DNA of 64,000 nucleotides from Luteolibacter flavescens (GCF_025950085.1 NZ_JAPDDS010000001.1:682001-746000), one strand, 5' to 3'. Shown: positions 44,342 through 54,744, counted from the first letter of the stretch. The notes: generated by a model from the sequence alone, not told the origin. Numbers and translations are program-made.

Positions 44342-45363
44342 CGTGCCCGTTCCGGCTTGTGGATCAGCTCGCGCAGCAGGTCGGGAGAGATATTGAGCTG
44401 CCCGATCTTGTCAGCCTGGCCCGCCAACTCCTGGAAGGCGAAGGCGATCAATTGCTCAGGCTTCATGCCGCTGGTGGCGAGCGCCTGGAGCACCGAGGCA
44501 TCCGCACTCGCGAGCGCCTTCATCGTCGCCGCGATGCCATAGGCGCGGGTGTCGGACTCGGAGCGGGAATTCTCGGCGGCGAGCGTCACCAGCTTCTTGC
44601 GCTCCTCTTCAAGGCCGATGTTGCTTTCCAGCGTCGCGCGCTCGAGCTGCGCCTGCTTCTCCTGCACGGCGCGCTCCGCATCCATCTGGGTCTCGCGGAT
44701 CTGGCGCTTCTTATTTTCCACCGCGATCTCGGTATTCAGCTCGTTCTCCTTGATGGCGCGCTCCTGCTCCACAGCAGCGTTCCGCCGCGCGTAGATCGCC
44801 TCGTCCGCACCGCGCAGCAGCAGCTCGCGGGTCTCGGCCTCGAGAGCACGCGCCGTCTCCGGTGTCGGCTTGATCGCCAGCAGCGAAAGCCCGAGCACCT
44901 CGAGGCCAAGCGCGGATAGCTCCGCCGACTTCGCAAGCTCGCCCCGGATCGCCGCGACCAGCGGCTCCGACGCGCGCAATGCCTGGCGCAGGGAAAGCTT
45001 CTCGATCTCCGCACGGGCAAGCACGTGGACCAGATTGATCACCCGCTGCGGCAGCTTCTCCGGGTCTTCCGAGGCGTAGCCCCGGCCGTGGGGAGCCAGC
45101 GTGAAATCCATCAGCGTCGCCAGCTTCCGCGGATCGGCGATCCGGTAGGTCACCTGACCCTGCAGGCTGACCGTCTGGTAATCCGCCGTCTGCTCCTCGA
45201 AGATGAAGGGCACATCCGTGCTGCCCACCGGCACCGCTACGAGGGACGTAGTAGGTGAGTAATAGTAGAAGGAAATCCCCGCCCCCTCCCTCACCACCTG
45301 GCCACCGCGATATTGGATGAGATGCGTCGTCGGAGGGATCTTGATGAAACGGATGCCAAACAT
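44338..45363 (-). CDS. SPFH/band-7 domain protein without obvious membrane anchor
   Basis: 341 residues from the ATG at 45363; the frame is open for another 138 codons upstream but that part is not protein-like. The SPFH domain covers about residues 5-190 (TTHLIQYRGGQVVREGAG, SLQGQVTYRIADPRKLA). A long charged coiled coil follows (residues about 190-270, rich in Glu, Lys and Arg). No N-terminal transmembrane helix is seen, which is unusual; attachment could be by a short amphipathic start. It is the first gene of a two-gene unit with the NAD kinase. Confidence 0.85.
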   Translation of the reverse strand: MFGIRFIKIPPTTHLIQYRGGQVVREGAGISFYYYSPTTSLVAVPVGSTDVPFIFEEQTADYQTVSLQGQVTYRIADPRKLATLMDFTLAPHGRGYASEDPEKLPQRVINLVHVLARAEIEKLSLRQALRASEPLVAAIRGELAKSAELSALGLEVLGLSLLAIKPTPETARALEAETRELLLRGADEAIYARRNAAVEQERAIKENELNTEIAVENKKRQIRETQMDAERAVQEKQAQLERATLESNIGLEEERKKLVTLAAENSRSESDTRAYGIAATMKALASADASVLQALATSGMKPEQLIAFAFQELAGQADKIGQLNISPDLLRELIHKPERAR

Positions 45364-46479
45364 GGATGGAAGGGGTTGCCCCGGCGGAAAAGACCATCCG
45401 CCAAGATGGGATGATCCTCCGCCATCACGCCGATTTGGCAAGGGGGAGAACTGGCTGCCAGCGAAGGAGACTTTAGCCGGAAGGCGAAAGGCTTCCGGTC
45501 GCTCAAGTCGCCTTCCAGCGTCCTTTCCCGAACGCTCATCTCTTGCCTTCCCAAAACTCGAGATTTCTCCGATCTTCCCGATGCCATGGATCGCGGCAGG
45601 AAGCATACCATCCTTGTCATTTCCGGCGGGCTCTTGCTCCTCCTGAGTCATGCTGTCGCGTGGCAGCTTGGAAGGACGCCCGGGACGGCACCCCCAACCC
45701 AAACCAAAGCTCCTTCCGTGAAGAATCGCGAGGCGATTCCAAGCCCCACCGATCTGGTCAGCCTCGGTCGCGAACAAGAGGCTGCAAATCTCGCGGCCAC
45801 CCGGGAGCAGCGTGAGTTGAAAGAGCTTTCATGGCTCGATCAAGTGGCCGCCGCACGCGAAAAGCTTCCTCCAGATGCGGATTTTGCCGCTCTTGCCAAG
45901 GCTGGCATGGCTGCCGCGAAAGCGACTCGAGAACACGCCAGCGCAGAAACCGTCGCAGCATTCGGCAAGTGGCTTGAACTCGACCCCGACGCCGCACTCG
46001 ATTTCTTCGGCAAGGCCAGCCATAACCAATCGACCGATGCCTTCCGTTTCGAACTCGGAGATTGGCTCGGCAAAGGAAACGAGTATCGCTTCGGTGAACT
46101 GACCAAGCGCTTCCCCCGGGCCGCCTTGGCGCTGCGCCAAGGCGCGCAGGCACTTTGCCATGATCGAGGGGCGGACTTCACCTTGCAAATGGCATCCGGG
46201 CTCGCGGACCCATCTAAACGGTTGTGGCTGCTCTACGACTGCCTGGAAGCGGAACAGTGGCAGGGCCACCTGGCCAAGATCCCGGCGTTGCTCGGTGACC
46301 GGCAAGCCACCCGGAAGCTCCTTTCCTCCATCTTCGGGAGCGAGGATTCGGAGATCCTGTTAGCCGAGATCCGCGATGCGGGATTTGCAGCGGATGATGT
46401 GGCCCTAGTGGAGACCCAAGTCGCAGAACAAAAGAAAGCAAGGTTCCAGATGGAGACGTTTCCGAACAGACAGTCTGTG

Positions 46480-46483
46480 CTAG
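46480..46483. repeat. Target-site duplication, left copy (CTAG)
   Basis: CTAG here and at 47306-47309 flank the IS directly. A 4-bp CTAG duplication fits the YTAR preference of the IS5 group. Confidence 0.85.
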
Positions 46484-46499
46484 GCTGAATCGACATTCA
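46484..46499. repeat. IS left terminal inverted repeat
   Basis: Sixteen bases, perfectly complementary to 47290-47305. The stop codon of the transposase (46497-46499) lies inside this repeat. Confidence 0.9.
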
Positions 46500-46928
46500 T
46501 TTCAACCAGATCATGGCTGCTGCGAGGTGAAGTGCGCCCATGAAATGACAATCAAGACGGTCGAACCGTGTGGCGATGCGCCTGAAGTGTTTGAGCTTGT
46601 TGAAGCATCTCTCCACCAGATTCCGCTGCTTGTAGATCTCTTTGTCGTAGCGGATGGCGCGCTTGCGGTTGATCTTTGAAGGGATCACCACACGCATCCG
46701 TTTGGCGCGCACCAGATCACGCAACGCCCGGCTGTCATAGCCTTTGTCCGCGATGACCGCCTTGGCTTTCATGCCTGCAAGCAGTTCGGGTGCGCTGCTG
46801 ATATCGGCCGCCTGCCCAGGAGTGAGAAGGAACCTCAAAGGACGGCCGGCACTGTCCGCCACCAAATGGATTTTGGTGGTCAGTCCTCCTCTGGAACGCC
46901 CCACAGCCTGGTCGCAGCCCCCCCTTTT
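46497..46928 (-). CDS. IS transposase, second frame (orfB part)
   Basis: This frame carries the catalytic half: Asp in AVIADKGYDS and Glu in NLVERCFNKLKHFRRIATRF, which complete the DDE triad begun by orfA. It has no good start and is entered by a -1 frameshift at the A4G7 run (46918-46928). The frame is open up to 47219. Together with orfA it would form a protein of about 250 residues. Confidence 0.85.
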   Translation of the reverse strand, partial: KRGGCDQAVGRSRGGLTTKIHLVADSAGRPLRFLLTPGQAADISSAPELLAGMKAKAVIADKGYDSRALRDLVRAKRMRVVIPSKINRKRAIRYDKEIYKQRNLVERCFNKLKHFRRIATRFDRLDCHFMGALHLAAAMIWLK

Positions 46929-47251
46929 CCTGTGACCGCCTGCTGGTGGGCTTTCACAATGGTGGAATCGAGCATTAGATAGGGATTGTCCCGGTCTGTG
47001 ATGAGCGATGCGAAGACTTTCTCCCAGACCTCCGCCTTGGCCCAGCGGGTGAAGCGTTTGTGAACCGTCTTCCATTTGCCATAACGTTCGGGTAGATCGC
47101 TCCAGCGCGCACCGCTGCGAAGGATCCACAGCACTCCATTGACGAAGTTGCGGTTGTCCATCGCTGTCCTTCCCGGATCGCTCGACTTGCCGGGCAACAA
47201 CTCCCGGATTTGATCCCATTGCTGTTCACTGAGTTCATAGCGCTTCGCCAT
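46880..47251 (-). CDS. IS transposase, first frame (orfA)
   Basis: 123 residues from the ATG at 47251. The start MAKRYELSEQQWDQIRELLP is typical of IS5-type proteins with a DUF4096 N-terminal domain, and the first catalytic Asp is in YLMLDSTIVKAHQ. It ends shortly after the slippery A4G7 run; most ribosomes would stop here and a minority shift to the second frame to make the full transposase. Confidence 0.88.
   Translation of the reverse strand: MAKRYELSEQQWDQIRELLPGKSSDPGRTAMDNRNFVNGVLWILRSGARWSDLPERYGKWKTVHKRFTRWAKAEVWEKVFASLITDRDNPYLMLDSTIVKAHQQAVTGKGGAATRLWGVPEED
46918..46928 (-). promoter_or_regulatory. Programmed -1 frameshift site (A4G7) in the IS transposase
   Basis: On the minus strand the sequence is AAAAGGGGGGG. 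In orfA the codons are GGA AAA GGG; in orfB they are AGG AAA AGG, one base earlier, so a -1 shift joins the frames. This kind of site is standard in two-frame IS5 elements. Confidence 0.75.
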
Positions 47252-47289
47252 GACGAGTTTGAATCAAACTTCCGGAAATCGTACAAGTC

Positions 47290-47309
47290 TGAATGTCGAT
47301 TCAGCCTAG
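47290..47309. repeat. IS right terminal inverted repeat and right CTAG duplication
   Basis: 47290-47305 is the inverted copy of the left repeat; 47306-47309 is the second CTAG. Confidence 0.88.
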
Positions 47310-47841
47310 CGTCCGCTCTGAGAGAAAAGCTCGGTCTCGCTGGGAAAGACATCTTCGATGCCAGTACTCCGAGCGAGGTCGAGGAGCTCGACAAAATAGT
47401 CCCGGGTTTCGCGGATGCCATGGCAGATCTCTGCGATGGTCGGCAGACGGAGGAGGATGTGCTGGCGCTGGTGCAGCGAACCTGGCCCCCTGCTTCCGAC
47501 CCAGCCGTGGCAACCAACCTGCGTCGCATGGTCTTCAATGCTGTCTTCATGGCTGATCCATTAAACGCATTGCAGGAGACGCCCACTACTGAAGAAGAAC
47601 CCGGTCGGGAGGTTGCGCACAGCTTGGAAGTGCTGCCTCCGGAAGTGGCCATTCGTGTTCTCACGGTTCATCCGGATCTGTTGCAAGGCGACCCGAACAT
47701 CGTTTACTCAATCTACGTCTTTCACATCGCGAAATGGCAGGACTTCGACCCCGTGGGCTGTCGCCGGGCCTTGCTAGCCGTGCCGGATGAGTCACTGCGC
47801 ACGCAGTTGCTGGAGGAATACACCCGACGGGAGGCTGGCCG

Positions 47842-49224
47842 ATGAAAAAGGAAAGCCTCGTCGCTCGCATCTCCGCCATGCTGCTCCTGCTCGTGGCCTC
47901 ACATGCCTCGGTATTCCTGATCGCACGGACTCCAACAGGCTCGACGGGCAATCATCATGACGCTCCGGATTCACCACACACCCTACCCTCGAAAACGCCT
48001 GATCGCCACAACGCAGCAGGCCCCACGGGCCCCAGCGGCACCTTTGTTCGCCGCTTGCGTGAACTGGAGGAGACGACACTGCCGCGGCGCGATTTCGAGC
48101 TCGCACGGCAAGCGCTGTTCCGCGAGTGGATTCGCCGCGACCTGCGAGGAGCCATGATCCAGCTCTACGGGCCCATGCACCGGGAGCGCTACGAATCCTT
48201 GGCCCTCACCTTGGAAACCGAGGTCGTTGAAGAGATCGCCCGTCAGCCGCGTGCCGTCTGGGATTGGCTCACTTCCCATCACTTCGGGTCGTCGGGACCA
48301 AAGGTTTTCGATTTATGGAGCAAGACCCTGATCAAGGCCGGGCACACGGACATCCTGTTAGAGTGCCTGGATCAGCCAGGTGCGCCGAACTTCAGGGATC
48401 GGAAGATCATCTCCGACCTCTGTGCAGCCATCCCGCCGGGTGCCACGGAGCAGCTTGCCATGCTGCGAAAATGGATCGAGATCCCCGAACACAGCAGTGA
48501 GGCGAGGGGACCGGCCGCGGACTTCGCAGAGCGCATGGCCGAGGAAGCCGGTGAGGATCCCCTGCCCTTTCTAAGGTCGGAGCCCGATGACGTGCTTCGC
48601 TCGATCTTCCTGGAGAAGTGGGAATCCCAGGAGCTAGGCCACCTGCCCGTGGACGAGCAGGTCCAGCGCCTGGCCGCCCTGCCAGAGGAATTCCGCGCTG
48701 CTGCCGCGGATGCCATGGTTCATCACTCGCGCGGCGACACCACCGCCGCGGTGAAGCTGATCAACTCGATGGATGCTGCCGGGCTGATGGGAGATCCCGC
48801 TGGAGAGACCGCACGGGTGCTGGCGAAGTCCGCACTGGACTGGGTGATTGAAGACGAATTCACCACCGCCTTGGAGTCCGTCCAGCGTCTGCAAGCCATC
48901 CGTGCAGAGCCGCTACGTCAGCAGGCGCTGCGGAACTTCGGTTCCCTCTTCGATCATCGTGCGCCATCACCGGTCCAGGACTGCGTGGCAGCCCTGCCTC
49001 CCGGGCCGGACCGCGATGCCTTCATCCGCGGCGTCATTATCCATACCGACTTCACGCCGGAGGTTCGCGAGCAACTGCTGTCTGCAATCGAAGACCCGCA
49101 GACCGCTGCGCAAGCCCGGCAGAATTTGGAAGAACTCAGTCGGCGGAAAAAGGAGGAAGCAGAGAAGAGCATGGAGGAGGAGGCGGAAGATCCCTTTGCG
49201 GAGATTCCTACCAAGCCTGAGTGA
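47842..49224 (+). CDS. Secreted helical-repeat protein coupled to the split gene
   Basis: 460 residues. The ATG at 47842 overlaps the TGA of the split gene (ATGA), so both were translationally coupled before the insertion. The N-terminus is a signal or anchor (LLLLVASHASVFLIA), then a Pro/His/Ser-rich linker, then a helical body with units such as IEIPEHSSEARGPAADFAER and AAVKLINSMDAAGLMGDPAG. The C-terminus is a charged helix (EELSRRKKEEAEKSMEEEAE). It belongs to the same loose family as the split gene. The IS may interrupt its transcription. Confidence 0.75.
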   Translation: MKKESLVARISAMLLLLVASHASVFLIARTPTGSTGNHHDAPDSPHTLPSKTPDRHNAAGPTGPSGTFVRRLRELEETTLPRRDFELARQALFREWIRRDLRGAMIQLYGPMHRERYESLALTLETEVVEEIARQPRAVWDWLTSHHFGSSGPKVFDLWSKTLIKAGHTDILLECLDQPGAPNFRDRKIISDLCAAIPPGATEQLAMLRKWIEIPEHSSEARGPAADFAERMAEEAGEDPLPFLRSEPDDVLRSIFLEKWESQELGHLPVDEQVQRLAALPEEFRAAAADAMVHHSRGDTTAAVKLINSMDAAGLMGDPAGETARVLAKSALDWVIEDEFTTALESVQRLQAIRAEPLRQQALRNFGSLFDHRAPSPVQDCVAALPPGPDRDAFIRGVIIHTDFTPEVREQLLSAIEDPQTAAQARQNLEELSRRKKEEAEKSMEEEAEDPFAEIPTKPE

Positions 49225-49252
49225 GATCCGCCCCTGCACCTCGGAAAACAAA

Positions 49253-49280
49253 ATGGCCCGCAGGATTCCCCGCGGGCCAT
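49253..49280. terminator. Terminator hairpin for sucB
   Basis: A perfect 9-bp stem (49253-49261 with 49272-49280). On the minus strand it is followed by a T-rich run (TTTTGTTTTCC), so it serves the sucB transcript; it also separates the convergent gene at 47842. Confidence 0.78.
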
Positions 49281-49307
49281 CGGAAAAGTCAGTTTGGTCC
49301 AGACACC

Positions 49308-50735
49308 TCACATTTCCAGCATCAGGCGCGTCGGATTCTCGATACAGTCCTTGATGCGGATGAGGAAGGTCACGGCTTCCTTGCCGTCCACCAGGCGGTG
49401 GTCGTAGCTGAGGGCCAGATACATCATCGGGCGGATGACGACCTGGTTATTCACGGCGACCGGGCGCTGCTGGATGGTGTGCATGCCGAGGATGCCGCTC
49501 TGGGGCGGGTTGAGGATCGGCGTGCTGAGCAGCGAGCCGTAGGTGCCGCCATTCGAGATGGTGAAGACACCGCCCTGGAGGTCCTCGATGGCGATCTTGC
49601 CGTCCTTGGCCTTCTTCGCGTAGTCGAGGATGTCCTGCTCGATCTGGGCGAAGCTCTTCTTGTCGGCATCGCGGATGACCGGGACGATGAGGCCCTTCTC
49701 GGTGCCGATGGCGACGCCGATGTCGTAGAAGTGGTTCTCCACGATGTCCTGGCCGTCGATCATGCCATTCACTTGTGGCACGTCCTTCAGCGCCTGCACC
49801 ACGGCCTTCACGAAGAAGGACATGAAGCCGAGCTTCACGCCGTGCTTCTTGAGGAAGTCCTCCTGCACGGCCTTGCGCAGGTCCATGACGGCGGACATGT
49901 CAGCCTCGTTGAAGGTGGTGAGGATCGCCGCGGTCTGCTGGGCATTCACGAGGTGCGTCGCGATCTTGCGGCGCAGCATGCTCATCTTCTTGCGGGTCGT
50001 GCGACCGTCGGTGACTGGCGCGGATGCGGCGGCGGGAGAAGACGGGGCGGTAGGAAGCTCGATGGCGCGTGGCTTTGGTGCCTCGGCCGGTGCCGGAGCG
50101 GGCGCAGCGGCGGCGGCGGGAGCCGGAGTCGCGGCAGATGCCGGTGCGGAGGCCGGAGCAGCAGCGACATCGCCGACGGCAATGCGGGCGACCACGGTGC
50201 CGATGGCGACCTCGGTGCCTTCAGCGACGAGGATCTTGAGCGTGCCGGAAGCTTCCGCCTCCAGTTCACTGGAGACCTTGTCGGTTTCCAGGGTCACGAG
50301 CACTTCGCCCTTGGTGACGGCGGCGCCGTCGGACTTGTGCCAGCGGCCGACATTCGCAGAGGTGATGGACTCGCCGGCGGCGGGCACCTTCACGTCGAGC
50401 ACTTGTCCGCTCGCCGAGGCAGGGGCCGGTGCGGCGGAGGCAGCAGGCGCGGATGCCGGGGCTGCTGCGGCAGGAGCCGGAGCACTGCCGGAAGCAGCGG
50501 CGGTCTCGTCGAGCTTGGCGATCACGGTGCCGATGGCGACTTCCTCCCCTTCCCCGACGATGATCGTGAGGACCCCGTCGGCGGCGGCTTCAAGTTCGCT
50601 GGAAACCTTGTCGGTTTCGAGCGTCACGAGGATTTCACCTTTGCGGACGGCTTCGCCGTTCTGCTTGTGCCAGCGGGCGACATTGGCCGAGGTGATGGAC
50701 TCACCGGCTGCGGGTACTTTGACTTCGAGAGACAT
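49308..50735 (-). CDS. sucB: 2-oxoglutarate dehydrogenase E2, dihydrolipoyl succinyltransferase
   Basis: 475 residues from the ATG at 50735. Two lipoyl domains are present, with Lys43 and Lys152 each in the [11 protein letters not shown] motif, joined by Ala/Pro-rich linkers. The catalytic domain (from [12 protein letters not shown]) ends with [12 protein letters not shown], giving His446 and Asp450. A peripheral subunit-binding domain is not visible between residue 189 and 250, where one would expect it. E2 transfers the succinyl group to CoA in the TCA cycle. It lies 86 bp after sucA, same operon. Confidence 0.92.
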   Translation of the reverse strand: MSLEVKVPAAGESITSANVARWHKQNGEAVRKGEILVTLETDKVSSELEAAADGVLTIIVGEGEEVAIGTVIAKLDETAAASGSAPAPAAAAPASAPAASAAPAPASASGQVLDVKVPAAGESITSANVGRWHKSDGAAVTKGEVLVTLETDKVSSELEAEASGTLKILVAEGTEVAIGTVVARIAVGDVAAAPASAPASAATPAPAAAAAPAPAPAEAPKPRAIELPTAPSSPAAASAPVTDGRTTRKKMSMLRRKIATHLVNAQQTAAILTTFNEADMSAVMDLRKAVQEDFLKKHGVKLGFMSFFVKAVVQALKDVPQVNGMIDGQDIVENHFYDIGVAIGTEKGLIVPVIRDADKKSFAQIEQDILDYAKKAKDGKIAIEDLQGGVFTISNGGTYGSLLSTPILNPPQSGILGMHTIQQRPVAVNNQVVIRPMMYLALSYDHRLVDGKEAVTFLIRIKDCIENPTRLMLEM

Positions 50736-50821
50736 CGGGAAAGGCTTTAGTGGAGACGAGAAAATCGGGAATGCAAGGAGAGGCGGATAGCAGTCTGCCT
50801 GCCACCCGCCATCTACCAATC

Positions 50822-53602
50822 TCAGACGTTGAACGCGGCCTCGAGGAGGGCCTTGTGTTCCTTGTAGTGCTGGGCCTTCGACCCGGCGGCCGGGCTGGAG
50901 GCGCGGTTGCGGCCGGCGTAGCGCACGCGGCGGTCCAGCACCTTCTCCAGGCGTGGGAAGATGTAGGACCACGCACCCATGTTGAGCGGTTCTTCCTGGC
51001 ACCAGACGAACTTGCTCGCGGCTCCGTATTGGCCGACCAGCGCGGCGATGAGCTCGTCGTGGAAGGGATAGAGCTGCTCCACGCGGAGGATGGCGGTGTT
51101 CGTGATGCCATGCTCCTCGCGGTAGGCGGCGAGATCGTAGTAAACCTTGCCCGAGCAGAAGACGATGCGCTCGACCGACATCGGATCGTCGAAGTGCTTC
51201 GGATCCGGCAGCACTTCCTGGAAGCACGAGCCCTCGAGGAAGTCGGCCTCCTGGGAGACCGCTTCCGGACGCGTGAGCAGGCTCTTCGGCGTCATCAGGA
51301 TCAGCGGCTTGCGGAAAGGACGCATCTTCTGGCGGCGCAGCGCGTGGAAGTACTGGGCCGGCGTGGTGAAGTTCCCGACGATGATGTTCTTTCCGGCGCA
51401 GAGCTGGAGGAAGCGCTCGAGGCGGGCGCTGGAGTGCTCCGGGCCCTGGCCTTCGTAGCCGTGTGGCAGCAGCATCACGAGGTCGGATGGCGTCTGCCAC
51501 TTCGACTCGGCGGAGGCGATGAACTGGTCGATGATGACCTGCGCGCCGTTCGAGAAGTCACCGAACTGGGCTTCCCACAGGGTCAGCATGTTCGGCGCAC
51601 CGAGCGAGTAGCCGTAGTCGAAGCCGAGCACGGCGAACTCCGAGAGGAAGGAATTGTAGACGCAGAACTTCGCCTGATTCGGGCTGACGTGCTCCAGCGG
51701 GATGTAGCGGGCGCGCGTCTCGGAATCGTAGAAGACCGCGTGGCGGTGCGAGAAGGTACCGCGGCGGCAATCCTGACCGGAGAGGCGGACCTGATGACCT
51801 TCGGTAAGGAGGGCACCCCAAGCGAGGGATTCGGCGAAGGCCCAGTCGATCGGCCCGCCATTCTGGAGGGCTTCCTGACGGCGCGGGACGAAACGCTTGG
51901 CGAGGGTCGGGTGGAGATTGAAGCCATCCGGCACGGTGGTCAGCACCTGACCGACATGCTGGAGCAGGTCACGGCCGATGCCGGTGGGCACGGGCGCGTG
52001 GGTGTAGGGCATCTGCTCGACCGCGGTGGAGCCGCTGAATGCGCTGCGGTCGCCCTTTTCCTGGAGCTCCAGCATCTTCGCATGGCCTGCCTCGAAGCGA
52101 TCCCAGATGTCCTGCTCGATCTTGTCGGCTTCGGCCTGGGAAAGCACGCCCTGCGCGACGAGCTGCTTCTTGTAGATCTGGCCGATGGTCTCGCGGCCCT
52201 GGATCAGCTTGTAGATGTGCGGCTGGGTGAACGCGGCCTGGTCGGTCTCGTTGTGGCCCTGGCGGCGGTAGCAATACATGTCGATCACGACGTCGCGACC
52301 GAATTGCTGGCGGAATTCGAGGGCGAATTGGGCCGCCCAGTAGAGTTCCATCGGCACTTCGCCATTCACGTGCAGGATCGGAGCCTCGATCATCTTCGCC
52401 ACGTCGGTCGCGTAGGCGGACGAGCGGGCATCGGCCGGCATCGTGGTGAAGCCGATCTGGTTGTTGATGATGAGGTGGATCGTGCCGCCGGTGCGGTAGC
52501 CGGGTAGCTGGGAAAGATTGAGACACTCCGCCACCGGGCCTTGGCCCGCGAAGGCGGCGTCACCGTGGAGCAGGATCGGCAGGACGCGCTTGCGATCCGT
52601 CGCCACGCCGTCATCTCCGAGGATGCGCTGGCGGGCGCGGGCCTTGCCCTCCACGACCGGATTCACGGCTTCGAGGTGGCTCGGGTTTGCGGCGAGGCTC
52701 ACACGCACCTTGCCATCAGCCAGTTCGCGGACGCTCTCGTAGCCGAGGTGATACTTCACGTCGCCATCCCCCGCCACGAGGTCCGGCATGTAGTTCGGAG
52801 TGAATTCGTAAAGAATGGTGGTCAGCGACTTGCGGACGAAGTTCGCCAGCACGTTCAGGCGGCCTCGGTGGGCCATGCCCATCTCGATCTCCAGCACGCC
52901 TGCTGCCGGGCACTTCTCGAGGATCGCATTCAGGACGACCATCGCGCCTTCACCGCCCTCCAGCGAGAAGCGCTTCTCGCCGAGGAACTTCTTGCCGAGG
53001 AAATTCTCGAAGCTGTCCGACTCGATGAGCCAGCCCATCGCCTGCACCTTGCGGGAGGCGGGATCCTCCTCGCGCAGGGCGTGGCCCTCGATGCGGTGGC
53101 GGACCCAGTTGCGGACGGTGGTGTTGTGGATGTGGGTGAATTCGAAGCCGATGTGGCCGGAGTAGGTGGCCTCCAGCGCGGCGATCATGTCGCGCAGCTT
53201 CATTTTCGCCCCGTCACGGAAGAGCGGATTGGACGCCTCGCGGTCCATGTCGGCCTCGGTGAAGCCGAATTGTGAAATATCCAGACGCGGATTCCGCTCC
53301 GGACGGTCGGAGAGCGGGTTGATGTGGGCCTGCGTGTGGCCGAGGGCGCGGAAATTGTAAACGAGGCTGACCACCTTGCCGTAGAATGCGAGGTCGGTCT
53401 CGCTGGTGGATCCGGATGCCGCGGGAGCACCGGTAGGAGCCGCAGCCTCCCCTCCCTTCGGCTTGAGCTGGGCCACGCCGAGCTCGAAGCCTTCAAAGAA
53501 GGCCGACCACGTGGGATCGACCGAGCGGGGATCTGAGCACCAAAGTGCGTATTGCTGCTCCAACAAGTCCGCATTCAAGCGGGCGGAAACCGACGATTTC
53601 AT
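50822..53602 (-). CDS. sucA: 2-oxoglutarate dehydrogenase E1 component
   Basis: 926 residues from the ATG at 53602, the usual length. The N-terminal E2-binding region ([20 protein letters not shown]) is followed by the thiamine-diphosphate domains: [45 protein letters not shown] and [14 protein letters not shown]. The transketolase-like end includes [20 protein letters not shown] and [14 protein letters not shown]. It decarboxylates 2-oxoglutarate. It is divergent from the ABC gene, with 142 bp between the starts. No E3 gene is in the window. Confidence 0.95.
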   Translation of the reverse strand: MKSSVSARLNADLLEQQYALWCSDPRSVDPTWSAFFEGFELGVAQLKPKGGEAAAPTGAPAASGSTSETDLAFYGKVVSLVYNFRALGHTQAHINPLSDRPERNPRLDISQFGFTEADMDREASNPLFRDGAKMKLRDMIAALEATYSGHIGFEFTHIHNTTVRNWVRHRIEGHALREEDPASRKVQAMGWLIESDSFENFLGKKFLGEKRFSLEGGEGAMVVLNAILEKCPAAGVLEIEMGMAHRGRLNVLANFVRKSLTTILYEFTPNYMPDLVAGDGDVKYHLGYESVRELADGKVRVSLAANPSHLEAVNPVVEGKARARQRILGDDGVATDRKRVLPILLHGDAAFAGQGPVAECLNLSQLPGYRTGGTIHLIINNQIGFTTMPADARSSAYATDVAKMIEAPILHVNGEVPMELYWAAQFALEFRQQFGRDVVIDMYCYRRQGHNETDQAAFTQPHIYKLIQGRETIGQIYKKQLVAQGVLSQAEADKIEQDIWDRFEAGHAKMLELQEKGDRSAFSGSTAVEQMPYTHAPVPTGIGRDLLQHVGQVLTTVPDGFNLHPTLAKRFVPRRQEALQNGGPIDWAFAESLAWGALLTEGHQVRLSGQDCRRGTFSHRHAVFYDSETRARYIPLEHVSPNQAKFCVYNSFLSEFAVLGFDYGYSLGAPNMLTLWEAQFGDFSNGAQVIIDQFIASAESKWQTPSDLVMLLPHGYEGQGPEHSSARLERFLQLCAGKNIIVGNFTTPAQYFHALRRQKMRPFRKPLILMTPKSLLTRPEAVSQEADFLEGSCFQEVLPDPKHFDDPMSVERIVFCSGKVYYDLAAYREEHGITNTAILRVEQLYPFHDELIAALVGQYGAASKFVWCQEEPLNMGAWSYIFPRLEKVLDRRVRYAGRNRASSPAAGSKAQHYKEHKALLEAAFNV

Positions 53603-53744
53603 GGCGGTAGATTCGGGTGCCGGCGGGAGATTGCGGAAATTCCCGCTTGGCCCCCTGCGCGCAGCGCTTAGGTAGGGGGCGGCCCCGGACCCGTCAACGC
53701 ACAAGGCCGGTTTCCGGGGTAATTTCCAGCGTCTCCTGCTTTTC

Positions 53745-54677
53745 ATGATCGAAGTCCGGCAACTCACCAAGAGCTTCGCCCGCCATCAGGCGGTCAAAGG
53801 GATCGATTTCAACGTCTCCCCCGGCGAGATCGTCGGCTTCCTGGGGCCGAATGGCGCCGGGAAAACCACGACCCTCCGGATGCTGACCGGCTACCTGCCG
53901 CCCACCTCCGGCAGCGCGCGGGTCGCGGGGTTCGACATCTTCCGCCAGTCGCTCGAGGCCCGGCGCTGCATCGGCTACATGCCGGAGAACGTGCCACTCT
54001 ACGACGACATGCGGGTCCGCGAGTATCTGAAATACCGCGCCACCCTGAAGGGCCTGAGCAACCGAGACGCCCGCCGCCGGGTGAACGAGGTGATCGACAT
54101 CTGCGGCTTGGAAGGCGTCCGCCGGAAGATGATCCGCGTCCTTTCCAAGGGCTACCGGCAGCGGGTCGGCCTGGCCGACGCACTGGTCCACGAGCCGCAG
54201 CTCCTCATCCTCGACGAGCCGACCAACGGACTGGACCCCAATCAGATCCGCCAGATCCGCGACCTGATCAAGAAGCTCTCCGAGAAGCATACCATCCTGC
54301 TTTCCACCCACATCCTGCATGAGGTGGAAATGACCTGCGGTCGGGTGATCATCATCGACGGTGGCCAGATCAAGGCGCAGGACACGCCGCAGAACCTCGT
54401 CGCCGGCATGCGTGCTGCCGGCCGGGTCCATGCGGAGATTTCCGGCGATCTGGGAGTCATCGGCCCCGCCCTCCAGCGTCTGGATCACGTCAAGCGTGTG
54501 ACCTCCGAGCCGATAGCTGACGATTGGGCCCACTACGAAATCCTCGTGGACTCCGGCACCGACGCCCGCGAACGCATCCACGAGCTCGTCAGCCAGTACG
54601 GCTGGCCGATGCGCAGCCTCCATCGCAAGGACGCCACGCTGGAAGACGTCTTCGTGGAACTGACCCGCCGGGATTGA
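53745..54677 (+). CDS. ABC transporter ATP-binding protein, GldA/NatA type
   Basis: 310 residues. Walker A GPNGAGKTT, signature LSKGYRQRVGLA, Walker B LLILDEPTNGLDP and the H-loop STHILHEV are intact. The C-terminal domain (RSLHRKDATLEDVFVELT) is that of ABC-2 type exporters. No permease lies beside it; the next gene is a sugar isomerase, so the partner must be elsewhere. In Bacteroidetes such genes serve gliding, but here the role is open. Confidence 0.9.
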   Translation: MIEVRQLTKSFARHQAVKGIDFNVSPGEIVGFLGPNGAGKTTTLRMLTGYLPPTSGSARVAGFDIFRQSLEARRCIGYMPENVPLYDDMRVREYLKYRATLKGLSNRDARRRVNEVIDICGLEGVRRKMIRVLSKGYRQRVGLADALVHEPQLLILDEPTNGLDPNQIRQIRDLIKKLSEKHTILLSTHILHEVEMTCGRVIIIDGGQIKAQDTPQNLVAGMRAAGRVHAEISGDLGVIGPALQRLDHVKRVTSEPIADDWAHYEILVDSGTDARERIHELVSQYGWPMRSLHRKDATLEDVFVELTRRD

Positions 54678-54744
54678 TTTCCCGGCAGGTGCGGAAAGAT
54701 CGCATCAAATCACATCCCGGCCAGCTTGCTTTTCGGGGGAATTC

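Larger units (their letters stand above)
46484..47305 (-). mobile_element. IS5-family (IS427-group-like) insertion sequence, 822 bp
   Basis: The element is bounded by perfect 16-bp inverted repeats (46484-46499 and 47290-47305) and CTAG duplications. It carries orfA and orfB of a DDE transposase in a minus-strand arrangement joined by a -1 frameshift. Size, two-frame design and target site fit the IS427 group. The perfect repeats and undamaged host reading frame indicate a recent insertion. Confidence 0.92.
45586..47845 (+). pseudogene. Secreted helical-repeat protein gene split by an IS element
   Basis: The 5' part (45586-46483) and the 3' part (47310-47845) join in frame once the IS and one CTAG copy are removed, giving 477 codons: the joint reads SVL-ASALREK. 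The protein has an N-terminal signal or anchor (TILVISGGLLLLLSHAVA) and a helical body of the type found in the next gene. As it stands, the 5' part ends four codons after the insertion start at a TGA inside the IS. The 3' frame is open from 47210. The gene is inactivated unless the element excises. Family function unknown. Confidence 0.85.

Noticed and set aside
50750-52507. 585-codon plus-strand frame opposite sucA
   Set aside because: Antisense shadow of a well-conserved enzyme gene.
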